From Candidatus Sulfopaludibacter sp. SbA3 (GTDB taxonomy: Bacteria; Acidobacteriota; Vicinamibacteria; Vicinamibacterales; UBA2999), in contig CAMDNQ010000002.1 in NCBI GenBank assembly GCA_945903265.1, positions 124,001 through 188,000 on the forward strand: 64,000 nucleotides of DNA, read 5' to 3'. The translations under genes and the position numbers were made by a program. Under the pieces are notes generated by a model. The model saw nothing but the letters and a program-made list of their open reading frames with translations. It was not told the origin of the DNA and searched no databases. This document shows, one piece after another, positions 1-9,188 of this stretch. The first letter of the stretch is position 1. Each line of letters opens with the position of its first letter.

Positions 1-1
1 G

Positions 2-289
2 TACGTACCACCGGGCGCGCTGGCGAGGGGCCAGCAGGCCGCCGTGACATTCCAGTGCGCCACCTGCCACGGCGCATCTCTGAACGGCATGACGATGGCG
101 GAGTGGGGCGAGGTCCCCGCGATCGCAGGGCGCTCACCCGCGTACGTCGTGCGTCAGATGTTCGACATGAAGACGGGCTCGCGCCGCGGCACGAACGCGA
201 AGTCGATGAAGGCCATCGTCGATCGGATGACGCCAGAAGACATGATTCACGTCGCCGCATATGTGGCGTCCCAGGCACCTCAGCCCTAA
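2..289 (+). CDS. c-type cytochrome, C-terminal part (5' end outside window)
   Basis: Frame is open to the window edge (YVPPGALARGQQAAVTFQCATCHGASLNG...); CxxCH haem motif CATCH. Confidence 0.75.
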   Translation, partial: YVPPGALARGQQAAVTFQCATCHGASLNGMTMAEWGEVPAIAGRSPAYVVRQMFDMKTGSRRGTNAKSMKAIVDRMTPEDMIHVAAYVASQAPQP

Positions 290-332
290 GCACCGGGCAC
301 CATCATTGCGTCATCCGCCCGTGGAGGTTGAG

Positions 333-656
333 ATGACCCACAACATAGGAACCGTCGAGCGCTACGCACGACTCGCCGCGGGGATTGCGGCGGCGTACGC
401 GGCGACGAGGACGACGGGCTGGAAGCGCTCGGCGCTCAGCAGCATGGCTTTTTCCGGTATTGGCACCGGCCTGACCGGCTATTGCCCGATCAACGAAGCG
501 ATCGGCCGCCACCCGGAGTCAATCGACGAGCAAGGCGAGCGGGATACGGAGCTGCGGCGGCAGATGGCCATGGCGAGCGCGCTCGGCACCAAACCGTCGA
601 GCTATGCGCCGATGCCGGCGGTCACCCGGCAGAACGACTCGTTCGGCGGAGCGTAG
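333..656 (+). CDS. small membrane protein, YgaP/DUF2892-like
   Basis: MTHNIGTVERYARLAAGIAAAY...GLTGYCPINEAIG; matches the DUF2892 pattern (N-x-G-x-x-ERxxR ... GxCPxxxxxG). Confidence 0.6.
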   Translation: MTHNIGTVERYARLAAGIAAAYAATRTTGWKRSALSSMAFSGIGTGLTGYCPINEAIGRHPESIDEQGERDTELRRQMAMASALGTKPSSYAPMPAVTRQNDSFGGA

Positions 657-680
657 TCCACACCTGATATAAACGGCGGC

Positions 681-1781
681 GTGCGAACAGCCATCTGGCT
701 CGTCGCCGCCTGTTCAGCAGCGATGCTTGCTGCGCCCGCCGCGCCTCTGGGCGCTGCGGGCGGTCCCCCCGGCTCAGCTCGGGGCAGGCAGCAGGCCGCG
801 TTGCCCTCGGCGCTACCGTCGGTCCGGCTGGTCAGCGCCCCTCCGCTCGTCATGCCTGGAGCGGTGGACTCGAACATTCCGATGGCGTGGAGTCTCGTCG
901 AGGGACGCTGGGAGCTCTCTGCGCTCGCGTCGTGGGGCGGTATCCCCGCGCTTCTGACCGGACCTTCAGTCGACCAGATGCACAGCGTCGGCAATGTGAC
1001 CATCGAGCCGCATCCCGGAGACGGCATCTGGATCGAGAGCGTGATTCCCGACGAGAGCGGCACGTGGTACGGCTACTACCATCACGAGCGTTCGGCGGAC
1101 GAGTGCGGGCGCCCGGACCGGTTTATCCCCCGAATCGGCGCCGCCCGGTCGACCGACCGTGGAGCGACGTGGGAGGACCTCGGCATCATTCTCGAGGGGC
1201 CGCCGGGCGGCATCGCGTGTGCGTCGACGAACCGCTACGTCCTTGGCGGCGTCGGCGACGTCAGCGCGATCCTGAGCGCCGACCACTCCGACCTGTTCCT
1301 GTACTTCACGCAATATCCGCGGTCGGCATCGGCCCAGGGGGTTGCCGTCGCGCGGCTGGCGTGGGCGGACCGCGATGCACCGGCCGGGCGCCTCACGATC
1401 TGGAACGAGGGTGCGTGGCTGCCGGGTGTGGAAGGGACGCCGCTGGTCGCTCCGGGGCGCCCGTGGCACGACGGCAACGCCGCCGCCGACGCGTTCTGGG
1501 GACCATCGATCCACTGGAACGCGTACCTGGACCGCTACGTCATGCTGATCAACCGGGCGCGCGACGAATCGTTCAACAACGAAGGGATCTACGTGTCGTT
1601 CGCGGGCCGGCTCGACGATCCGCGCGGGTGGAGCGCGCCGCGAAAGTTCATGAATGGCGGCGGATGGTATCCGCAGGTGGCTGGACTCGAGATCGGCAGC
1701 GGTACGGACAAAGAAACGGGCCAGCGGGCCCGCTTCTTCCTGACCGGACGTTCAGAGCACTACATCGAGTTCACGAAGTAA
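681..1781 (+). CDS. secreted beta-propeller (sialidase/arabinanase-like) hypothetical protein
   Basis: N-terminal signal-like segment; repeats such as AARSTDRGATWEDLG (BNR/Asp-box-like). Confidence 0.55.
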   Translation: MRTAIWLVAACSAAMLAAPAAPLGAAGGPPGSARGRQQAALPSALPSVRLVSAPPLVMPGAVDSNIPMAWSLVEGRWELSALASWGGIPALLTGPSVDQMHSVGNVTIEPHPGDGIWIESVIPDESGTWYGYYHHERSADECGRPDRFIPRIGAARSTDRGATWEDLGIILEGPPGGIACASTNRYVLGGVGDVSAILSADHSDLFLYFTQYPRSASAQGVAVARLAWADRDAPAGRLTIWNEGAWLPGVEGTPLVAPGRPWHDGNAAADAFWGPSIHWNAYLDRYVMLINRARDESFNNEGIYVSFAGRLDDPRGWSAPRKFMNGGGWYPQVAGLEIGSGTDKETGQRARFFLTGRSEHYIEFTK

Positions 1782-2492
1782 CTACCTGGTGCCCGGCGCG
1801 AACAGCCGGACCCACGGTCCGTTCAGAATCACCTGTTCCCCGGTGTTGTCGCGACCCTTGAACCGCGTCTGGGCGTAGTGGAAGGTCGGCACGCCGCTGC
1901 ACCAACGCGTATGCAGGATGACCGTGTCGTACTTGCCGATGTTGATCCGCTCGGTGTTCCTGCTGGTGAACCGTCCGTCAAAGAAATTCTCCCGCTCCAT
2001 CAACTCGACGGTGACGTCGGTTTCATTGTGGAGCAGCTGGTCGTAGTACCAGGTGTACGGGTTGCTGCGGCATCCCGCCAGATCGATCGGCTTTCCGTCG
2101 TGCAGGACCGGGTCTGGCACCTTCAGCGTGATCCGCCAGTACGAATTCGGCGGGGACGGAATCGGCGCACCAGGGGCGCCTGCCGGCGGCGGTCCAGGCG
2201 GCCACGTCCCCATGTTGCCTCCCGGGCCCGGTGTGCCGGGTGCGGGGGCGGGCGCAGGTGAGGGCGCGGGTTCGGGCACCGGCGCCCCAGGTTCGGGAGC
2301 CGGCCCGGGCGCGGGCGTCTCGTCCGCGATGGTCACCCAGTATTCCGTCACGACATTGTTGATTCCGGCGAGTTGCGACAGCCCTGTAGGGGATGTCGGC
2401 GAGCGCTGTTCGCTGGCGCACGACGCGGCAACCAGGGCGATCAGCGACAAACACATAGCGGGCGCGAGGGTCTTACGGGTCTTCAACGACAT
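1782..2492 (-). CDS. Pro/Ala-rich putative lipoprotein
   Basis: MSLKTRKTLAPAMCLSLIALVAASC lipobox-like start; PAPGPAPEPGAPVPEPAPSPAPAPAPG low-complexity linker. Confidence 0.55.
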   Translation of the reverse strand: MSLKTRKTLAPAMCLSLIALVAASCASEQRSPTSPTGLSQLAGINNVVTEYWVTIADETPAPGPAPEPGAPVPEPAPSPAPAPAPGTPGPGGNMGTWPPGPPPAGAPGAPIPSPPNSYWRITLKVPDPVLHDGKPIDLAGCRSNPYTWYYDQLLHNETDVTVELMERENFFDGRFTSRNTERINIGKYDTVILHTRWCSGVPTFHYAQTRFKGRDNTGEQVILNGPWVRLFAPGTR

Positions 2493-2685
2493 ATCTGCTC
2501 CTGCAGGTGGCTCTGTGACACGGTCTGCCATCCGGTTGAGCACTACGCAAAACTCGAACCCAGCCAAAAGGCCCCTGTTTCGACCGGAAAGTGGAGTCGT
2601 GGGGGAAAACGAGGGAGCCGCGGGGTGGATCGCGGTAAATCCTTAGCCTTGAACGACTAGAGGAATTCAGCTAGCATCCGGGCGC

Positions 2686-3576
2686 ATGTCGACTCAGGCC
2701 ATCTTCCTCACTCTCCTTCTTCTTATAACGACGCTGTCGGTCCGGCCGCTCGCCCAGGGCCAGGGCACCCAGGGGATGCCGGCCCCGGAGCCCGCCAAGG
2801 ACGCTGAATCAGCCCTGTATAAGGCAGCCGATGCCATCGGGATGCTGCGCGGTCCCCAGGAGCGCGACGGCATCGTGACCTTCGAATACTGGGCGACCGG
2901 TACCGTCGACGCAGGCGGTAAACCCTGTCAGCTCAAGGAGTACCGGGCGAGCGTGCGGTATCCGGCGCCCGATCGGCGCGAGACGCCGATCACCCCTGTA
3001 CCCGGGATGCGGGTCGACTACACCTGCGAGGGCGGCCCGCGGCAGATTGAAGTCGTGGCGGGCGAGTTTGCGTGGAATGAGAAGACGCCCGGCATGGGGG
3101 CGACCCCGGCGCAGCAGGCGGTCCAGGAGCGGCTGATCCGGGTCTGGTCGCTGCCCCAGGGTCTGATCAAGGCGGCACGGCTGGCGGGCGCCAGCGCCAA
3201 GTTCGCGATGGAAGGCGGCAAGCCGACCGTGACCTTCCCGCTGCCGGCGCCGGTGCAGGCTGCCACCGCCAAGATTACCCTCGACCCGGCCAACTTCCTC
3301 TACCACACGATGCCGACCGGTGTGCGCCGCTACTTCAGCCACCGGATCGAGCGTGCGGAAGTCCAGTTCAACGGCGCAAAGACGGTCACCACCTACGCGG
3401 ACTACTCGGACTGGAACGACTCCGACTACAAGAGCGACGCCCTGACGCCGAAAAGGATCACGCAGGAGCGGAATGGCGCCAGGGTGGCGGACCTCACAAT
3501 AAGCCGCACCCAGACCTATAATCCATATGTCGTGATGCCGGTTCCGGAGAACGTCCGGAAGACGGCCGCGCGCTAG
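2686..3576 (+). CDS. secreted hypothetical protein
   Basis: ORF of 296 aa with N-terminal hydrophobic signal segment. Confidence 0.6.
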   Translation: MSTQAIFLTLLLLITTLSVRPLAQGQGTQGMPAPEPAKDAESALYKAADAIGMLRGPQERDGIVTFEYWATGTVDAGGKPCQLKEYRASVRYPAPDRRETPITPVPGMRVDYTCEGGPRQIEVVAGEFAWNEKTPGMGATPAQQAVQERLIRVWSLPQGLIKAARLAGASAKFAMEGGKPTVTFPLPAPVQAATAKITLDPANFLYHTMPTGVRRYFSHRIERAEVQFNGAKTVTTYADYSDWNDSDYKSDALTPKRITQERNGARVADLTISRTQTYNPYVVMPVPENVRKTAAR

Positions 3577-3594
3577 CGCGGGCTTCAGCCCGCG
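3577..3594. repeat. intergenic GC hairpin (CGCGGGCT-TC-AGCCCGCG)
   Basis: 8-bp perfect inverted repeat directly downstream of the 2686-3576 stop codon. Confidence 0.5.
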
Positions 3595-3619
3595 TCCGCT
3601 TTTATTCAGGAGGTCTGCA

Positions 3620-4042
3620 ATGGGTGTTCGATTTGCCGGTGCGTTGATTCTTGGCGTTGTCCTGTGTGCCGCTGGCTCCGACGTCCGCGCGCACCATGCG
3701 GTCCAGGCCGCCTTCGACCAGGACGATCACGCGACGCTCACCGGGGTGCTCACCAAGGTGCTCTGGATCAACCCGCACGTCCGCTGGTTCATGGACGTGA
3801 AGGATGAAACGGGCAAGGTGACGACCTGGACGATCTCCGGCGCCGGCCCCGGCGGATTCCGCGACATCGGGATCAGCGGACGCGACGTGTTCCAGACCGG
3901 AAAGACGTACACCGCGATCGTGGCCCGCGCGCGCGACAAGTCGCCGAACGGCTACGTGCTGACATTCATCCTGCCGGACGGCCGCAAGATCGACCTCTGG
4001 CAGCAGTACAAGTCGGAGGGCGGCGGCACCGCCGCCCAGTAA
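3620..4042 (+). CDS. DUF6152-like secreted protein
   Basis: Signal peptide then HHAVQAAFDQDDHATLTGVLTKVLWINPHVRWFMDVKDETG. Confidence 0.65.
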   Translation: MGVRFAGALILGVVLCAAGSDVRAHHAVQAAFDQDDHATLTGVLTKVLWINPHVRWFMDVKDETGKVTTWTISGAGPGGFRDIGISGRDVFQTGKTYTAIVARARDKSPNGYVLTFILPDGRKIDLWQQYKSEGGGTAAQ

Positions 4043-4052
4043 GGAGCCTGCC

Positions 4053-4967
4053 ATGACACGCGTCATCATCGCGCTCTCGCTTATCGGATTCCTCTCGGCG
4101 AGCGCCGGCATTGCGGCGCAGACAAACGCGGCGCAGACGAACGGCAAACCCGTTCCGACTCCGCGACTGGCGGACGGCAAGCCGGATCTCAACGGCCGCT
4201 GGGGCGGGGGGGGCGGCGCCGGCGGCGGTGCCGGTGTGTCGGCCGTCGAGCCGAACGGCGAGGTCAAGCAGTTCGAGCACTATGCCGACTACTCGGCGGC
4301 GCTCGCGGCGGGGCGCGTGAGCCCGCAGGCGAAGATCATCGGCCGCGTGCCGAACTATCGCCACGGCAACAACGTGTATTCGGAGCGCGACGCCGGCTTC
4401 AACCAGCGCGCCTTCGGCAACCCCCCGCTCTACAAGCCCGAACACTGGGAGCGCGTGAATTACCTGGACGAGAACGGCAACAAGGAAGACACGACGTTCT
4501 CCTGCTTCCCGAACGGCGTGCCGCGGCTCGGCCCGCCGATGCGGATCGTCCAGACCCCGAAGGACGTCATCCTCATGTACCAGAACCGGAACATGTGGCG
4601 CGTCATTCCGACCGACGGACGTCCGCATGACGTGGTGGCCTCGCAGGACCAGCAGTTCAACGGCGACGCCGTGGGCCGCTGGGACGGCGACACGCTGGTG
4701 ATCGACGTCGTTGGCTTCAATGACGTGAGCTGGCTCGGCTGGCCGGGCTGGTTCCACAGCAACAACATGCGGGTCGAAGAGCGGATCAGCCGCCAGGGCA
4801 ACACGCTCACCTACCAGGCCACCGTGTTTGATCCGGAAGTCCTGATGGAGCCGTGGAAGATGGATCCGAGGGCGCTGCCGCTGAACACCACCGACAACCC
4901 CTATAACGAGGATCCCCCCTGTCTTGACTTCGATCTGGACCACATGCTCACCAAAGAACGTGGGTAA
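4053..4967 (+). CDS. secreted hypothetical protein of the WxGxTLVxDV family
   Basis: PTDGRPHD...WDGDTLVIDVVGFNDVSWLGWPGWFHSNNMRVEER. Confidence 0.6.
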   Translation: MTRVIIALSLIGFLSASAGIAAQTNAAQTNGKPVPTPRLADGKPDLNGRWGGGGGAGGGAGVSAVEPNGEVKQFEHYADYSAALAAGRVSPQAKIIGRVPNYRHGNNVYSERDAGFNQRAFGNPPLYKPEHWERVNYLDENGNKEDTTFSCFPNGVPRLGPPMRIVQTPKDVILMYQNRNMWRVIPTDGRPHDVVASQDQQFNGDAVGRWDGDTLVIDVVGFNDVSWLGWPGWFHSNNMRVEERISRQGNTLTYQATVFDPEVLMEPWKMDPRALPLNTTDNPYNEDPPCLDFDLDHMLTKERG

Positions 4968-6138
4968 ACCCGTTCGCCGGAACAGGTTCTTCGCCGCGTT
5001 CGCGATTCTCATAGCGGGCCTCGGGTGGCTGACGTCGGTCGCCACCCAGGCCTCGCCGCAGCAGCCGGGCCCGTCGGCGGCCGCGGTCGCCGCCGCCGTC
5101 ACGGGCGCTCCCGCTGAACAGGTCTTCAAGGACATCCGCGTCCTCAAGGGGATCCCGGCCGACGAATTCCTCGACACGATGGGGATGTTCGCCTCGGCAC
5201 TGCTTTTTGACTGCGTGAGCTGTCACGCGAAGGAAATCATCACGGACGAGAACGCGTTCGCGATCGAGACGCCGAAAATCCAGCGCGCGCGTCAGATGGT
5301 CGTGATGACGAACGCCATCAACCGGCTCTACTTCGGCGCGCAGAACCGCGTCACCTGCTTCACGTGCCACGGCGGCGGCAACCTCCCGAGGTCGGAGCCG
5401 AACCTCGACGTCCAGTACGGCGAGCCGATCGAGGATCCGTACCGCATGGCATTCGTGCAGAGCGTGGCCACGCCGCCGGCGACCGAAATCTTCGCCAAGT
5501 ATCTGAAGGCGATTGGCGGGGCCGAGGCCGCGGCCAGGCTCACCAGCTTCGTGGGCGTCGGCACCTATACGGGGTTCGATTCCAATGACGTGCCGGTGCC
5601 CGCGGAAGTCTTCGTGCGCGCGCCGAACCAGATGACGACGATTGCGCAGGCGCAGGCGGGCACCAACGCCAAGGTGTTCGACGGCAAGCAGGGCTGGCGG
5701 ATGCAGCAGGACACGCCGATCCCACTCTTCGCGATGACCGGGGACAACCTGACGGGCGCGGCGGCCGAGGCGATGGTCTGGTTCCCCGCGTCGCTGCAGA
5801 AGTCATTCAGCCAGTGGCAGACCAACGTCGCCGAGATCAACGGCACGAACGTGCTGGCGGTGCAGGGCTCAAACCCAGGCGGCCAGCCGATCCGCCTCTA
5901 TTTCGACGAGGAGTCGGGCATGCTCGTGCGGATGGTCCACTGGCGTCGCACCGCCGTGGGTGCCATTCCGACGCGCGTCGACTTCGAGGATTTCCGGCCC
6001 GTGGCCGGCGTCCAGATGCCGTTCCTGTGGACACGCACCTGGACGAACAACCAGGTCGTCATGCAGATGAAAGAGATCCGCCCGAACGCACCGGTCGAGG
6101 CGTCGCGCTTTGCGCGGCCTCAGGCCACCACCCGCTAG
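4960..6138 (+). CDS. two-haem PRC-cytochrome-like N-domain fused to LolA-like C-domain
   Basis: CVSCH and CFTCH haem motifs; C-terminal AIGGAEAAARLTSFVGVGTYTGF...VDFEDFRPVAGVQMPF. The ORF track starts at TTG 4924; GTG 4960 is more likely. Confidence 0.6.
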   Translation: MGKPVRRNRFFAAFAILIAGLGWLTSVATQASPQQPGPSAAAVAAAVTGAPAEQVFKDIRVLKGIPADEFLDTMGMFASALLFDCVSCHAKEIITDENAFAIETPKIQRARQMVVMTNAINRLYFGAQNRVTCFTCHGGGNLPRSEPNLDVQYGEPIEDPYRMAFVQSVATPPATEIFAKYLKAIGGAEAAARLTSFVGVGTYTGFDSNDVPVPAEVFVRAPNQMTTIAQAQAGTNAKVFDGKQGWRMQQDTPIPLFAMTGDNLTGAAAEAMVWFPASLQKSFSQWQTNVAEINGTNVLAVQGSNPGGQPIRLYFDEESGMLVRMVHWRRTAVGAIPTRVDFEDFRPVAGVQMPFLWTRTWTNNQVVMQMKEIRPNAPVEASRFARPQATTR

Positions 6139-6177
6139 CACCACCACTCGTGTCGTTGTAGAAGAGGGAGATTCGAT

Positions 6178-9096
6178 ATGAAGCACCCGAACGCTCGGCG
6201 CCTATTCCGAGGGCTCGCGCTGATCGCGATGTTGATCACGCTGCTGCCCGCAATCGGCTACGCCCAGGAAGCCACACTGACCGGAACCGTGCGTGACACG
6301 ACCGGCGGCGTGCTGCCTGGAGTAACAGTCACAGCCACTCATGAGGCCACCGGCAACACGTTCCAGGCCGTGAGCGACGGCATCGGCGGGTTCCGGCTTC
6401 TGATGCGCACGGGCGCCTACCGGCTCGCGGTGGAGCTCCCCGGGTTCGCGACCGTCAACCGCACCCTGAACCTCCTGCTGGGGCAGGTGGCGAATATCGA
6501 GCTCGAACTGTCGCCGTCAACGGTGCAGGAGTCAGTGACGGTCACCGGCGAGGCGCCGCTGATTGAAACGACCTCGTCGAGCCTGGGCGGCAACATCGAC
6601 CCCGTGCAGATGCAGGAGCTGCCGCTCAACGGCCGCAACTGGATGGACCTGGCGATGCTCGCGCCAGGCAGCCGGCAGAACGCCTCGGGCGGTGCGCCGC
6701 TGATGCGCCAGGGCATGTCGCAGATCAACATCGACGGCCAGCAGGTCACCGCCAACTACATCGGCCTGGGCGACGACCAGCCGCGGTTCAGCCGCGACTC
6801 GATCGCCGAGTTCGAGCTGCTCACGAACCGATTCGACGCAACGCAGGGCCGGTCGGCCGGCATGATCGCCAACGCGATCACCAAGTCGGGCACCAATCAG
6901 TACTCCGGCAGCGTCGCCGGCTACTTCCGCGATGACAAGTTCAACGCGGCGGACCACGTGCAGAAAGTGGTGCTCCCCTATTCCAACAAGCAGATCAGCA
7001 CGACGTTCGGGGGCCCGATCAGGCGCGATCGTCTGCACTTCTTCGTGAACTATGAGCTGGAGCGCGAGCCGCAGGTGCTCGTCTACTCGGCGACGGGCGC
7101 GCTCTCGGTGTTCAACATGAACATCCCGGCGCCGCGCAAGCAGTATGCGTGGGGCGCCAAGGGCGACCTGCAGGTCTCGACGAACTTGCGCCTGTCGGCC
7201 CGCAGCAACGGCTACGAGCAGAACTACTTCAGCGGCGGCGGTGCGACCTCGCACCCGTCCACGGCGTCGTGGCAGCAGCGGTTTACGAAGCAGACCTTCG
7301 GAACGATGACGTGGGTCGTGAACAATCGAATGGTGAACGTGGTCCGCGGCGGCTACAGCACCTTCCACCGCAACAACGGGCCGCTGACGCTCACCAACGG
7401 CGGCAAGAACCCGCATATGAGCACGCTGCACGACGGCGCGCCGATGCGAGTCACGTTCCGGGGCTACGCCGTGGGTGCCGTCGCGCAGCACCACAACCAG
7501 GACCTGATGTCGGTTCGTGACGATCTCAGCCTGTCGTTCGCGAAGGGCGGCCGCCACGACATCCGGCTGGGCGGGGAATACATCTACAACCTGGCGAACC
7601 TGATTGGCTGCGGCAGCATCTGCTCGCCGCGCATCATCGCGCAGAACGGCGCGCCGACCAGCATCAACCTCCAGGCCGCATTCCCCGTGTGGGACAACGC
7701 GGCGACCTGGAACCTGAACCTCATCGCGCCGCTCGCGCAGCGTTACGAGACGACGCTCACGAACAGCCCCGGGTTCAACCGCGACAACCCGCAGCACAAC
7801 TTCGCGGGCTGGCTCCAGGACGACTGGATGATGTCGTCGAGGCTGACGCTCAATCTCGGCGTCCGGTACGACATGATGACCGGCATCGGCACCGACCTCG
7901 ACCTGCCGCCCTTCCTCCCGGGCGAGCGCGCGAACGACACCAACAACATCGCGCCGCGGCTCGGATTCGCCTACATGCTGTCGGACCGGACGGTGCTCCG
8001 CGGCGGGTACGGACGGTTCTATGCGCAGGGCAACGCCGACGAAGTGCACCAGACGAAGCTGTTCATCATCGGCGTCGCGCCGACCAACAGCTACGACGGC
8101 CGGCCCGACTGGCCGACCAACCCGTGGAACGGCCCCGAGCCGACGTTCGACCAGGTGATGGCCAACGCCTGCGACCTGACAAACAATCGCCCCGGGTGCC
8201 TCCGCCGCCAGTTCCTTCCGGAAATCAACGCGCCGTTCTTCGAGATGTCCTACAGCCACCAGGGCTCCATCGGCATGCAGCGGCAGGTGGGCACCGCCAT
8301 GGCGTTCGAGTCGAACGTCGTCTTTACCGGCGGGCGGATGGAGGAATACTCCGAGAACATCAACCTGACGTACAACCCCGCGACCGGGGCGAACTATCCG
8401 AGCACCGACCTCGCGCGGCGGGCGTTCCCGTTGTTCGGACCGGTACAGATGGCGATGCGCGGCGGCCGCTCCAATTACGTGGGCTGGGAGAACAGCCTGA
8501 CGAAGCGGTTAAGCGATCGCTGGCAGGCCACGGTCACCTACACCCTGGGGCAGTTGAAAGACTCGAAAGGCGCGCCACACCATTGGTCAGTGGCCAGCGG
8601 CAAGCTCACGCGTGAAGAAATCAGCTTCCCGCTGGCGGCGGATATCGGCGACGAATACGGCCTGGCGGCAACGGACCAGCGCCATCGCGCCGTGTTCAGC
8701 GGCATCTATGAGGCGCCGTTGGGAATCCAGTTGAGCGGCGTCTATTTCTACGGCTCGGGCCAGCGGTTCTCGACCACCTACGGCGGCGATCTGCGCGACC
8801 AGGTGGCCGGCTCCGAAACGGGCCGCCTCCGTCCCGACGGGACGATCGTGCCGCGCAACAACCTGGTCGGCAGTCCGATCCACCGCGTCGACATGCGGCT
8901 CCAGAAGCGTTTCCGCCTGTTCGATCGCGTGAACGCTGACGGCATGCTCGAACTGTTCAACGCGCTCAACCACGCGAACTACGGCAGCTACACGACGCAG
9001 GAGAGCGCGGGCGCCAGCTACGGCCAGCCGGTGTTCAGCAGCAACATCTCCTATCAGCCGCGCGTGCTGCAGCTGGGCTTCCGGCTCCAGTTCTAG
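6178..9096 (+). CDS. TonB-dependent receptor with N-terminal carboxypeptidase-regulatory-like domain
   Basis: EATLTGTVRDTTGGVLPGVTVTATHEATG; VTGEAPLIETTSSSLGGNID; C-terminal beta-barrel ending in F (LGFRLQF). Confidence 0.85.
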   Translation: MKHPNARRLFRGLALIAMLITLLPAIGYAQEATLTGTVRDTTGGVLPGVTVTATHEATGNTFQAVSDGIGGFRLLMRTGAYRLAVELPGFATVNRTLNLLLGQVANIELELSPSTVQESVTVTGEAPLIETTSSSLGGNIDPVQMQELPLNGRNWMDLAMLAPGSRQNASGGAPLMRQGMSQINIDGQQVTANYIGLGDDQPRFSRDSIAEFELLTNRFDATQGRSAGMIANAITKSGTNQYSGSVAGYFRDDKFNAADHVQKVVLPYSNKQISTTFGGPIRRDRLHFFVNYELEREPQVLVYSATGALSVFNMNIPAPRKQYAWGAKGDLQVSTNLRLSARSNGYEQNYFSGGGATSHPSTASWQQRFTKQTFGTMTWVVNNRMVNVVRGGYSTFHRNNGPLTLTNGGKNPHMSTLHDGAPMRVTFRGYAVGAVAQHHNQDLMSVRDDLSLSFAKGGRHDIRLGGEYIYNLANLIGCGSICSPRIIAQNGAPTSINLQAAFPVWDNAATWNLNLIAPLAQRYETTLTNSPGFNRDNPQHNFAGWLQDDWMMSSRLTLNLGVRYDMMTGIGTDLDLPPFLPGERANDTNNIAPRLGFAYMLSDRTVLRGGYGRFYAQGNADEVHQTKLFIIGVAPTNSYDGRPDWPTNPWNGPEPTFDQVMANACDLTNNRPGCLRRQFLPEINAPFFEMSYSHQGSIGMQRQVGTAMAFESNVVFTGGRMEEYSENINLTYNPATGANYPSTDLARRAFPLFGPVQMAMRGGRSNYVGWENSLTKRLSDRWQATVTYTLGQLKDSKGAPHHWSVASGKLTREEISFPLAADIGDEYGLAATDQRHRAVFSGIYEAPLGIQLSGVYFYGSGQRFSTTYGGDLRDQVAGSETGRLRPDGTIVPRNNLVGSPIHRVDMRLQKRFRLFDRVNADGMLELFNALNHANYGSYTTQESAGASYGQPVFSSNISYQPRVLQLGFRLQF

Positions 9097-9188
9097 TCCT
9101 TCGACGGCCCGTCGCCCCGCTGGACTTCCGGCGGGGCGGCGGTGCAACGGTTCCGCTTTCGCCGCCGTATAAGAGGTCGAGAGCACCC

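Noticed and set aside
6532-8259. 575-aa minus-strand ORF
   Set aside because: Shadow ORF opposite the TonB receptor at 6178-9096; low-complexity Arg/Val/His composition.
9113-9138. Terminator after the first TonB receptor (CGCCCCGC ... GCGGGGCG)
   Set aside because: 8-bp stem with a 10-nt loop and no U tract; not strong enough to call.
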